A DNA stretch of 64,000 nucleotides from Clostridium sp. CAG:557 (GTDB taxonomy: Bacteria; Bacillota; Clostridia; Oscillospirales; Acutalibacteraceae). This document shows, one piece after another, positions 9,508 to 16,945 of the stretch. Every line of letters begins with the position of its first letter. The first letter of the stretch is position 1. Location of the stretch: positions 11,348-75,347 of the forward strand of contig FR883868.1 in NCBI GenBank assembly GCA_000435275.1, given 5' to 3'. A program made the translations under genes and the position numbers. A model generated the notes under the pieces. It saw only the letters and a program-made list of their open reading frames with translations. It was not told where the DNA came from and did no database searches.

Positions 9508-10239
9508 ATGCAGGTCTTTGGTAAAAGTGATATCGGGTTAAAACGAACTTCTAATCAGGATTGTTTTGACTATGAGAACATAAATGAAAATTTGCTTTGG
9601 GCTGTCGTTTGCGACGGCATGGGCGGCGTTAATGGTGGTGATATTGCAAGCAATTTAGCTGTAAATAGCATCCGAGAAATTTTGACTCAAAATTATACTG
9701 AAGGTTTACTGCCTGTTGACGTAGAAAATTTGTTGAAAAAAGCTATTCAAAAAGCAAATTTTGAAATTTTTTCAGCGGCTCAAAATGACAACAATTTGTC
9801 TGGTATGGGTACTACCATCGTTTTAGTCGCTATCTTTTATGATAAAATCCACATCGCTCATATTGGCGACAGCCGAGCTTACTTGATACGTCAGGGTAAT
9901 ATTAAACAGTTAACTGTTGACCATTCTGTAGTTCAAGAAATGATAAATGAAGGTGAAATTACTCATGAAGAAGCTAAACGTCACCCTCAAAAAAATATAA
10001 TTACACGTGCTCTTGGAATTAGCAAAAATGTGGATATTGACTATTCTATTGAAACCAAAAAGCCAACAGATTCAATCATCATTTGTACCGATGGTTTAAC
10101 TAATTATTTTGACCAAAACGAAATTTTAGATTATGTCAAAAATAAAAAAAATAATCAACAGCTCGTTGACAACTTTATTTTTACTGCAAATGAACGTGGA
10201 GGCAATGACAATATTACAGTTGTTATTTTAGGCGAGTGA
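9508..10239 (+). CDS. prpC: PP2C-type Ser/Thr phosphatase (PrpC/Stp)
   Basis: Metal-dependent phosphatase that reverses PASTA-kinase phosphorylation. It is 243 residues. PP2C motifs appear in order: SNQDCF, CDGMGGVNGGD (metal Asp), GTTIVLVAIFYDKIHIAHIGDSR, CTDGLTNYF and GGNDNITVV. The ATG at 9508 follows GGAGG and abuts the rlmN stop. A longer in-frame start inside rlmN was rejected. The kinase gene begins 20 bases downstream, giving the classical phosphatase-kinase pair for cell-wall and division control. Confidence 0.95.
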   Translation: MQVFGKSDIGLKRTSNQDCFDYENINENLLWAVVCDGMGGVNGGDIASNLAVNSIREILTQNYTEGLLPVDVENLLKKAIQKANFEIFSAAQNDNNLSGMGTTIVLVAIFYDKIHIAHIGDSRAYLIRQGNIKQLTVDHSVVQEMINEGEITHEEAKRHPQKNIITRALGISKNVDIDYSIETKKPTDSIIICTDGLTNYFDQNEILDYVKNKKNNQQLVDNFIFTANERGGNDNITVVILGE

Positions 10240-10259
10240 TTAAGTCAGAGGTGATTTTT

Positions 10260-12311
10260 ATGGATAAATACATTGGAAAAAGATTGGATGGACGGTACGA
10301 AATTAATGAACTGCTCGGTTGTGGCGGTATGGCTAAAGTTTACAGCGCTTATGATATTATAGATGACCGAACTGTTGCTATAAAAATTTTAAAAGATGAA
10401 TTTTTGAACAACAAAGACTTTATTAGAAGATTTAAAAATGAATCTAAAGCGATTGCTGTGCTATCTCACCCCAATATCGTTAAGATTTATGATGTTAGCT
10501 TTGGTGACAGAATTCAATATATCGTTATGGAGAATATCGATGGAATAACTTTGAAAGAATATATCGACAGGCAGCATACAATCAAATGGCGTGACGCTGT
10601 TCATTTTACAATTCAAATATTAAAAGCTTTGCAGCACGCTCACGAAAAAGGTGTTGTTCATAGAGATGTCAAACCTCAAAATATTATGCTTTTAAAAGAT
10701 GGAACTATCAAAGTTACAGATTTTGGTATTGCAAGGTTCGCTAAAAACGAAACTCGAACTATGACTGAAAAGGCTATAGGTTCAGTCCATTACATTTCTC
10801 CTGAACAGGCTCGAGGAGACATAACAGATGAAAAATCTGACATATACTCTGTTGGTGTTATGCTTTATGAGATGTTAACAGGAAAACTGCCTTTTGAAGC
10901 TGACAATGCTGTCTCTGTAGCAATTATGCAAATGCAATCTGAACCAAAAAAATTAAGAGAAATTAATCCGGAAATTCCTGAAGGTTTAGAAGATATTACT
11001 TTAAAAGCTATGAAAAAAAGCTCTGACCATAGATATAAATCTGCTGAAGAAATGTTGGAAGCTATCGAAATGTTTAGAAAAAATCCTAGCATCCGCTTTG
11101 AATATAAATACTTTTCTGATAACGCTCCTACAAAATATCTTGATGCTATAAACAATATCAAAGAAAGTAAGTCAAAATCTGGCTACTCCGATGGATATAC
11201 TTATAATGATGAAGAACAAGAGCCTTCTGAAAAACGTTCTAAAGCTATAAACATTTTAATTGGTGCAGGAATTGCTCTTATAATCTTCCTTGTAGTAATT
11301 GGTCTTGGCTTAGTTTCCGGTTGGTTCGGTTTCGGTAGCAAAGATATCGATGTACCAAATTTTATTGGTATGAAAATTTCTGATATTGTCGATAATGATA
11401 AATATAAATTTAGCTGGAATATCGAACAAGCTTATGATTCTAGCAAGCCAGAAGGCGTTATAATCGATCAAGATCCAAAATCTGGAACTAAGAAAATAAA
11501 AGAAAATTCTCGAATAACCTTAACTGTAAACAGTTCTGGCACTTTGGTTTCTATTCCTTCTGTACGCGGATTAACCCTTGATGCGGCCAAAGCAAAAATT
11601 AAAGATGCTGGCTTAGTTTATGAAGTTCTTACCGTTGAAGACAGCGATACAGCTGAAGGAATTGTTAAAGGGACTGACCCAAAAGAAGGAACCGAAATTG
11701 TTGTAAATAGCATGGTTAGAATTCTCGTAAGCAAAGGTCCTGCTGAAAAAAAGGTTACCGTCCCGGATGTTATAAATAAATCACTTTCTGACGCAACCAA
11801 AGAGCTTATAGAAAAAGGCCTTAAAGTCTCAGATAACATTATTAAAGAAACCAGTAACAAGGCTAAAGATACGGTACTATCTACAAATCCGTTACCAGGA
11901 GTTGAAGTAAACGAAGGAAGTGCTATTACATTAACAATCAGCTCTGGAGAATCTCAAGAAAAAACTTTAAAAATTAATGTAGATTTACCTTCCAGTGTAA
12001 ATCACGAAGTCAGTATGAAAGTTTATATAAATGGTGTTATGGATTCAAGTAACTCAAAAACTATAATTCCTGCATACAATTCTAATTACTCATTCTCTGT
12101 TAAAGGTTCCGGTGAAACAAAAACTATAATTGTAAATTTAGACGGGCAAAAATATAGAGTCTATGAGGTAAATTTTAGCAGCGAAACGGTTCGTGCAACC
12201 GAAAAGTATAATTTTAATGAATCTTCTGCATCAACTACAAGCAGTAAATCTTCAAATAAAAATCATAGTATAACCGAAACCAGAATGAAAATCCGAAGAA
12301 GGCAAAATTAA
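10260..12311 (+). CDS. prkC: PASTA-domain Ser/Thr kinase PrkC
   Basis: Membrane kinase that senses peptidoglycan fragments. It is 683 residues. The kinase domain (about 1-270) has GCGGMAKVY, VAIKILK, HRDVKPQN, DFG and SPEQARGD. A transmembrane helix lies near residues 335-355. Three extracellular PASTA repeats begin near DVPNFIGM, VSIPSVRG and VTVPDVIN. A Ser-rich tail with no clear domain follows. The ATG at 10260 has GAGGTG ahead of it; the frame opens earlier at 10236 without a ribosome site. Unlike many Firmicutes, rsgA and rpe do not follow; the operon ends at a terminator. Confidence 0.96.
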   Translation: MDKYIGKRLDGRYEINELLGCGGMAKVYSAYDIIDDRTVAIKILKDEFLNNKDFIRRFKNESKAIAVLSHPNIVKIYDVSFGDRIQYIVMENIDGITLKEYIDRQHTIKWRDAVHFTIQILKALQHAHEKGVVHRDVKPQNIMLLKDGTIKVTDFGIARFAKNETRTMTEKAIGSVHYISPEQARGDITDEKSDIYSVGVMLYEMLTGKLPFEADNAVSVAIMQMQSEPKKLREINPEIPEGLEDITLKAMKKSSDHRYKSAEEMLEAIEMFRKNPSIRFEYKYFSDNAPTKYLDAINNIKESKSKSGYSDGYTYNDEEQEPSEKRSKAINILIGAGIALIIFLVVIGLGLVSGWFGFGSKDIDVPNFIGMKISDIVDNDKYKFSWNIEQAYDSSKPEGVIIDQDPKSGTKKIKENSRITLTVNSSGTLVSIPSVRGLTLDAAKAKIKDAGLVYEVLTVEDSDTAEGIVKGTDPKEGTEIVVNSMVRILVSKGPAEKKVTVPDVINKSLSDATKELIEKGLKVSDNIIKETSNKAKDTVLSTNPLPGVEVNEGSAITLTISSGESQEKTLKINVDLPSSVNHEVSMKVYINGVMDSSNSKTIIPAYNSNYSFSVKGSGETKTIIVNLDGQKYRVYEVNFSSETVRATEKYNFNESSASTTSSKSSNKNHSITETRMKIRRRQN

Positions 12312-12336
12312 AAACTTTTTTATAATTTAAAGTTAA

Positions 12337-12373
12337 TCCACAATAATATTAAGATATTATTGTGGAATTTTTT
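12337..12373 (+). terminator. Rho-independent terminator after prkC
   Basis: An 11-bp stem (TCCACAATAAT 12337-12347 with ATTATTGTGGA 12356-12366) followed by a T-rich tract. Confidence 0.8.
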
Positions 12374-12409
12374 ATAATAAAAACTTTGTTTCCTTTAAAA
12401 ATAAAACAA

Positions 12410-12441
12410 GCATGAGGCGCGCGATATAGTGCGCCTCATGC
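12410..12441 (-). terminator. GC-rich hairpin with GCGATATAGT loop, likely hpf terminator
   Basis: A perfect 11-bp stem GCATGAGGCGC / GCGCCTCATGC around the loop GCGATATAGT (12421-12430). On the minus strand it is followed by TTGTTTTATTTTT, so it may end hpf transcription. The same ten-base loop recurs at 37186-37195 on an unrelated stem. Confidence 0.6.
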
Positions 12442-12453
12442 CAATATAGTAAC

Positions 12454-13002
12454 TTACTTATTTTGCCCTGCGTCAGGAGTTAATAAGCCATAATCGCCGT
12501 TTTTGCGACGATAAACAACATTAACTTCTCCGTTAGTCTGATTTCTAAACATATAAAATTGATGACCAATCATATCCATTTGTAAAATTGCTTCTTCCAC
12601 ATCAAGCGGCTTTACTGGGAAATTTTTAATTCTGACGATTTTGTATTCTTCTTCAAGTTGCGAGTTGTCGGCCACTTCTTGTTCCGGTAAATAGTTTTCT
12701 AATGCATCTTTTCTAAGTCTTTTGGCAAGCTTAGTTTTGTGTTTTCTAAATTGCCTTGACAGCGCCTCCATAACTATATCAAGCGCCTCATTCATTTCTG
12801 AAGTAGTTGCCTCTGCGCGATAAACCATTCCTTCGTGATGAATTGTCACCTCGACGGTCTGACGATTTTTTTCTACAGTAACCGTAACATTGGCTTCCGC
12901 ATTACCATCAAACAGCTTATCAAATTTAGATAATTTTTTTTCAGCTAATTCTTTAAAATTATCTTTCAAATTTACCTTTCTTCCTGTAATTACGGTTTTC
13001 AT
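12454..13002 (-). CDS. hpf: Long-form ribosome hibernation promoting factor
   Basis: Dimerises 70S ribosomes into inactive 100S particles in starvation or stationary phase. It is 182 residues with two domains: an N-terminal S30AE domain (VTGRKVNLKDNFKELAEKKL, about 1-100) and the C-terminal dimerisation domain typical of long HPF (VRIKNFPVKPLDVEEAILQM, GHQFYMFRN, NVVYRRKNGDYGLL). The start ATG has GAGGAGG upstream. Its own short transcription unit is convergent with prkC. Confidence 0.95.
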   Translation of the reverse strand: MKTVITGRKVNLKDNFKELAEKKLSKFDKLFDGNAEANVTVTVEKNRQTVEVTIHHEGMVYRAEATTSEMNEALDIVMEALSRQFRKHKTKLAKRLRKDALENYLPEQEVADNSQLEEEYKIVRIKNFPVKPLDVEEAILQMDMIGHQFYMFRNQTNGEVNVVYRRKNGDYGLLTPDAGQNK

Positions 13003-13117
13003 TTTACATCCTCCTCAAAAATAAATTATAAATTGAGCTGTATTAAAATATAAAATTAATCTACCTCGTAAATATAATATCATACTTTACAAAGAAATCC
13101 AATATTTAAAATTAAAA

Positions 13118-14284
13118 TTATATAGAATTATTTTTTATCTCGCCATTACAAATAATCATCAACGGTTTTTTCATAATATCAAACGGAGAATCCTCAAAAA
13201 CAACTAAATCTGCATCTTTTCCTGCATTTATAGACCCCACTTTGTCAAAAATTCCGCAAATTTTAGCCGGATTTATTGTCACCGCCTTCAATGCTTCATA
13301 TCGCTCCATTCCGTCACGTATAGCCAAAGCTGCACACAACTGCAAATATTGCACAGGCGTTTCTGGATGGTCTGTTGTGATTGCTAATAAAATACCATTA
13401 TTAGTCAAAACTCCTGGCGTTTTCGTAGACAAATTAACAAGCTCGGGCTTAGAGCGGTCGCTTAATATTGGTCCAGACAAAACGCTCACCTGCTCAGATT
13501 TCAATCTTGTGGCAATAAGATGCCCTTCTGTCGCATGAATTATTACATAATTTATGTCAAATTCTTTTGCAATTCTCATTGCAGTAAAAATATCATCTGC
13601 CCTGTGTGCGTGAATGTGTGCCGAAATTTTCTTTTTCAACAAAGGTATCAAAGCCTCACATTTTGCATCATACTCTGGTAAATCATATTCCGTTGGATTT
13701 TTCTCGGCTTTATCTTTTTCGCACATATACCGTTTTGCTTTGCTTAATTGTTCCCGAATTATCGCTGCCGTTGCCATTCTTGTCATTGGTGCTTGACTTT
13801 TGTCGTTATAAATCATTTTAGGGTTTTCTCCAAAAGCAAATTTTATCGCTACTGGTTTTTTTATTACCATGTCATCAACACAAATTCCTGATGTTTTCAT
13901 TGCAAAAATTTGTCCTCCAATGGGATTTGCACTGCCAGGGCTTATTACTACCGTTGTAATTCCAGCTAAAAGTGCTTCTTCAAAACTTTTGTCCATCGGA
14001 TTTACTGCATCAATAGCCTTCATATGCGGAGTGGATGGGTCTGTGTATTCATTGCCGTCTTCCCCCTCAAATCCTAGACCATTTTCAAATAGCCCTATAT
14101 GTGTATGTGCATCTATAAAGCCCGGATATACGCTTTTTCCGCGCAAATCAATCGTGTTTTCATCTTGTAAATCAAGGGCTTGCATACTACCTACTTTATT
14201 TATTTTTTTATCCTTTATAAAAATAAAACCATTCTCTATGATTTCTGCGTCCATCGTGTAAATTTTTGCATTAATTAATAGCAT
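13118..14284 (-). CDS. Amidohydrolase, imidazolonepropionase-like
   Basis: A 388-residue metal-dependent hydrolase of the amidohydrolase superfamily, probably cytosolic; its substrate is unknown. The metal motif DAHTHIG follows PGFI near residue 60. Later ligands are likely in HIHAHRADD, IIHATEGH and the Asp of ITTDHPETP. The C-terminal GSINAGKDADLVVFEDSPF is the usual composite barrel closure. The start ATG follows AAGAGG. A terminator-like hairpin separates it from yabR upstream, so it may be transcribed on its own. It is not a recognisable hutI or dihydroorotase. Confidence 0.82.
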   Translation of the reverse strand: MLLINAKIYTMDAEIIENGFIFIKDKKINKVGSMQALDLQDENTIDLRGKSVYPGFIDAHTHIGLFENGLGFEGEDGNEYTDPSTPHMKAIDAVNPMDKSFEEALLAGITTVVISPGSANPIGGQIFAMKTSGICVDDMVIKKPVAIKFAFGENPKMIYNDKSQAPMTRMATAAIIREQLSKAKRYMCEKDKAEKNPTEYDLPEYDAKCEALIPLLKKKISAHIHAHRADDIFTAMRIAKEFDINYVIIHATEGHLIATRLKSEQVSVLSGPILSDRSKPELVNLSTKTPGVLTNNGILLAITTDHPETPVQYLQLCAALAIRDGMERYEALKAVTINPAKICGIFDKVGSINAGKDADLVVFEDSPFDIMKKPLMIICNGEIKNNSI

Positions 14285-14313
14285 AAAAAACCTCTTTTCA
14301 ATTGTAATAAATC

Positions 14314-14337
14314 AAAAAGAGCCGACTTTATCGACCC
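14314..14337 (-). terminator. Terminator after yabR
   Basis: On the minus strand GGGTCGA (rc of 14331-14337) pairs with TCGGCTC (rc of 14319-14325) through two G-U pairs, then a T-run. It separates the yabR cluster from the amidohydrolase gene. Confidence 0.55.
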
Positions 14338-14360
14338 TTTCTAAATTTTGTATTAATTAT

Positions 14361-14831
14361 TTAACGCTGAGAACCTCTTCTTGAAAAACTACCTCTTTTG
14401 GATTCAGTAGCTCGCTTTAAATCCGAAATTTTTTCTTCACTTTTATGTTTAAAAGATGAAAGCATTTCTTCAAAGCTGGAAACCGGATTTTTCTTAGGGC
14501 TCTGCCACTCAAAGTTTCCTGGTCTAGTGAATTTACTTGTTTTACCAGTATTTTGATTATTATCTTGACTTTGATTCAGCCGCTTTACCGGTTTTTGTGG
14601 CATTAATTTTTTTACTGAAAGAGCAATTTCATTTTTTTCCGAAATATTAATAATCTTTGCCTTTATTACTTGACCTATCTTCAAGTAGTCTTTAATGTCT
14701 TTTACAAAATCCGTTGACACTTCAGAAATATGAACCATTCCAGTCTTGCCGTTTGGCAAATCTACAAAAGCTCCAAAATTTGTTATTCCTGATACTTTGC
14801 CCTCTACTATCGTTCCAACCTCTAGTTGCAT
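14361..14831 (-). CDS. yabR: S1 RNA-binding domain protein (YabR type)
   Basis: A 156-residue protein. A single S1 OB-fold domain occupies residues 1-75 (VGTIVEGKVSGITNFGAFVDL, GMVHISEVS, VKAKIINI-like core). A basic, Gln/Asn/Ser-rich tail ends in a Ser/Arg-rich stretch. It probably binds RNA or ribosomes; the Bacillus relative is a general stress protein. It follows divIC in the standard yabO-yabP-yabQ-divIC-yabR order. The AAGGAGG ribosome site is a little far (about 12 bases) from the ATG. Confidence 0.88.
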   Translation of the reverse strand: MQLEVGTIVEGKVSGITNFGAFVDLPNGKTGMVHISEVSTDFVKDIKDYLKIGQVIKAKIINISEKNEIALSVKKLMPQKPVKRLNQSQDNNQNTGKTSKFTRPGNFEWQSPKKNPVSSFEEMLSSFKHKSEEKISDLKRATESKRGSFSRRGSQR

Positions 14832-14854
14832 AAAAAAACAACTTCCTCCTTAAA

Positions 14855-15172
14855 TTAGTTCCCAGATATATTTACAAAAATTCTCTCATTATGTTTAGAA
14901 AGATTTAATTCTCGCGCTGTTTTTACAAAATACTCTTCATTCTCTTCATCAGTTGCTTGAGAAATTTTTCTTAATTTTTCATTCTTAGCCTTTTGAAGTT
15001 CTAATTCAGAATTAAGACAGTTCAAATGCTCCCTTTTTTCATTAATCTTTGTATATTGACCTGCCAAAACAAAGACTGAATAGAAAACAAAAAATAACGC
15101 CACAGACTTTAACATCCACTTAAATAAATTTTTTTTTAATTTTCTTTTGCCCTTTATAACTTTTATTTTCAT
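14855..15172 (-). CDS. divIC: Septum formation protein DivIC/FtsB family
   Basis: A 105-residue bitopic division protein. The cytoplasmic N-terminus is very basic (KVIKGKRKLKKNLFKW). One transmembrane helix spans about residues 22-40 (SVALFFVFYSVFVLAGQ). A coiled coil of about 35 residues (LNCLNSELELQKAKNEKL) follows, then the EYFVKTARELNL motif of the family. It acts with FtsL and FtsQ/DivIB at the septum. Position between yabQ and yabR supports the call. The ribosome site before the ATG is weak. Confidence 0.88.
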   Translation of the reverse strand: MKIKVIKGKRKLKKNLFKWMLKSVALFFVFYSVFVLAGQYTKINEKREHLNCLNSELELQKAKNEKLRKISQATDEENEEYFVKTARELNLSKHNERIFVNISGN

Positions 15173-15237
15173 TTTTGTTGAAAATATTTCCTTTCAAAAA
15201 ACTTATAATTCATTATATCATAAACATTATTTAAATT

Positions 15238-15747
15238 TCAACAAATATTTTTATCCAAATTAATTTTTGTTTTAGCCTTTATTTTTTTACGCATTTTCTG
15301 CAAAAATTTTTTCGGAGATTTTGAATTTTTTATAAATTTGGATTTCATAGTCTTAAATTTATTTGTCAGTTTTCTCATTTTATCCTTTGGAATTTTTGAT
15401 ATAAAAAATCTTTTAAGTTTAGATAGCCATTTACTTAAAAATTTTACTACAGTTAAAATAAGTTTATAAACGAATTTTCCTACAGTGACTCGATATATCA
15501 GCCACCCAATCGCTTCTCCCAAAACAATATAAACCCGAATTTCTCCACTGTTCATTACTAAAATGTACGTGAATGTGATAATCGCACTTAAAACAAAGTA
15601 TATTACATCTTCAAAAAAAATTCGCTTTAAATTCACTTTTAGCACAGCATTCATTATCCTAAAGCCATCAAAAAATAAGCTTAAAAAAGCCCCCAAAAGC
15701 ATCGCAAACAAAAAAATAGTTATCTGTGAAGTTACCATCGTGCCCAT
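15238..15747 (-). CDS. yabQ: Spore cortex protein YabQ
   Basis: A 169-residue membrane protein needed for spore cortex formation in Bacillus. Hydrophobic helices lie at about residues 8-28 (ITIFLFAMLLGAFLSLFFDG), 45-66 and 74-92. A strongly basic cytoplasmic tail is rich in Lys and Phe. DGFRIMNAVLKV and the EAIGWLIY region match the family. The ATG at 15747 has GAGG seven bases upstream. It lies 11 bases after yabP, consistent with one mother-cell transcription unit. Confidence 0.88.
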   Translation of the reverse strand: MGTMVTSQITIFLFAMLLGAFLSLFFDGFRIMNAVLKVNLKRIFFEDVIYFVLSAIITFTYILVMNSGEIRVYIVLGEAIGWLIYRVTVGKFVYKLILTVVKFLSKWLSKLKRFFISKIPKDKMRKLTNKFKTMKSKFIKNSKSPKKFLQKMRKKIKAKTKINLDKNIC

Positions 15748-15758
15748 CTTTTTACCTC

Positions 15759-16040
15759 TTACCTAAACAGTTTAGAGAAAAAACCTCTCTCTGCTGGCCT
15801 ATCTTCTGCGTACTCCAATGAATATACTTCTCCATCAAGCTCTAAATCGCCGCTGTCTAAATTTATCTTATTTATGTGTAGATTACTTCCCTTTATTGTC
15901 AGTTCGCCCAAATCTGTATATGCCACCACCGCGTTATCATCGAAACTATCTACATCTAAAACTCCTGATATATTTAATGATTTTCTCTCTTTTAATATCA
16001 AATTATGTGAAAGTTTTATGTCTTTTTTTTCTTCTATCAT
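15759..16040 (-). CDS. yabP: Sporulation protein YabP
   Basis: A 93-residue YabP/YqfC-family protein required for sporulation. LILKERKSLNISGVLDVDSFDD, split as LILKERKSLNISGVL then DVDSFDD, and TDLGELTIKG are the family core, with the ELDGEVYSLEYAED tail. It is preceded by GGGGG as ribosome site. It sits between rqcP and yabQ as in Bacillus, so expression in the mother cell is expected, although no promoter was identified. Confidence 0.9.
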   Translation of the reverse strand: MIEEKKDIKLSHNLILKERKSLNISGVLDVDSFDDNAVVAYTDLGELTIKGSNLHINKINLDSGDLELDGEVYSLEYAEDRPAERGFFSKLFR

Positions 16041-16103
16041 ATTTATTCCCCCAGTAATTATATTTATAAAAATAATTATGAGGTTGTTTTTTGTGATATT
16101 CCT

Positions 16104-16346
16104 TTAATTTACAACTTTATACATATTCGGTGCATCATCTTTTCTAACATATTCTGCCACTGCTAAAACTTCCACTGCAAGTTTTTTTGCTCCCAAATTT
16201 ATCTCTATTTTATCTCCTATTTTTACATCGTACGAGGCTCTAGCTACTTTTCCATTTATCAAAATCTTACCTGCATCGCAAGCTTCGTTTGCAATAGTCC
16301 TTCTTTTTATGAGTCGCGTGATTTTTAAATATTTATCTAATCTCAT
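16104..16346 (-). CDS. rqcP: S4-domain RNA-binding protein RqcP (YabO/HslR)
   Basis: An 80-residue S4 RNA-binding protein that works with RqcH in Ala-tailing of stalled nascent chains on 50S subunits. MRLDKYLKITRLIKRRTIANEA, here MRLDKYLKITRLIKRR followed by TIANEACDAGKILING, is the complete S4 fold. The ATG at 16346 was chosen over an earlier one at 16379 because GGAGG lies seven bases upstream. That ribosome site borders the hup terminator hairpin. Confidence 0.9.
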   Translation of the reverse strand: MRLDKYLKITRLIKRRTIANEACDAGKILINGKVARASYDVKIGDKIEINLGAKKLAVEVLAVAEYVRKDDAPNMYKVVN

Positions 16347-16357
16347 AATTTTCCTCC

Positions 16358-16393
16358 GAAAAAATCGACTTCCTATCAAAAGAAGTCGATTTT
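16358..16393 (-). terminator. Terminator between hup and rqcP
   Basis: A 12-bp perfect stem AAAATCGACTTC (16361-16372) / GAAGTCGATTTT (16382-16393) with a T-run on the minus strand. The T-run abuts the rqcP ribosome site (16353-16357). It probably ends most hup transcripts and lets a minority read into rqcP-yabPQ. Confidence 0.75.
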
Positions 16394-16401
16394 ATTTAAA
16401 A

Positions 16402-16680
16402 TTATTTTCCAGATACAGCATCCTTAAAGCCTTTACCTGCTTTAAATGCTGGAACTTTACAAGCTGGAATTGTAATTGGTTTGTTTGTTCTTGGATCGCG
16501 GCCGGTTCTTTCACTACGAGAGCGCAATTCAAATGTTCCAAAACCGATCAATTGAACTCTATCGTCTTCTTTAACGGCCTCCATAATTGAATCAATAACG
16601 GCTGCAACTGCTTTTTCAGAATCTTTTTTAGAAAGGCCGCTCCTTTCTGCTACCGATGCAATCAAGTCTGTTTTATTCAT
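16402..16680 (-). CDS. hup: HU family DNA-binding protein
   Basis: A 92-residue nucleoid protein, normal length. MNKTDLIASVAERSGLSKKD at the start, GFGTFELRSRSERTGRDPRT as the DNA-contacting arm, and PITIPACKVPAFKAGKGFKD at the end. The ATG at 16680 follows GGAGG; an earlier in-frame ATG at 16695 overlaps that site and was rejected. It has its own promoter about 145 bases upstream and a strong terminator directly behind, as expected for an abundant protein. It replaces the mazG gene found at this spot in Bacillus. Confidence 0.97.
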   Translation of the reverse strand: MNKTDLIASVAERSGLSKKDSEKAVAAVIDSIMEAVKEDDRVQLIGFGTFELRSRSERTGRDPRTNKPITIPACKVPAFKAGKGFKDAVSGK

Positions 16681-16823
16681 TTTGACTACCTCCATTTTTA
16701 TTTTTATTCATCAAAGCTTTTTTACTTTGAGAATTAACTAATTTAAATCTAGCGCTTAGAAATATAGACTTTATTTGGCTTTGCAAAATAGCCTTAATTT
16801 GCCAAATTATAGAAGTCTTTTAC

Positions 16824-16852
16824 ATTATACCTTTTTTTCCCTTAAAAGTCTA
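16824..16852 (-). promoter_or_regulatory. Putative hup promoter
   Basis: Minus strand: TAGACT, 17-base spacer, TATAAT. It lies in the 265-base gap between spoVB and hup. A 10-bp inverted repeat TTTTTCTCAG/CTGAGAAAAA (16864-16910) upstream of it has no terminator-like T-run on the minus strand. Confidence 0.6.
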
Positions 16853-16945
16853 CACTTTTTTATTTTTCTCAGAAATTGTAAAAAATTAGTTTTTATTACC
16901 TGAGAAAAATGTCTATATTTCCATAAATCGCTAAACAAGACTATT

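Noticed and set aside
16864..16910. Inverted repeat TTTTTCTCAG/CTGAGAAAAA as a spoVB terminator
   Set aside because: On the relevant strand the stem is followed by A-rich, not T-rich, sequence and the loop is long; at most a weak structure.
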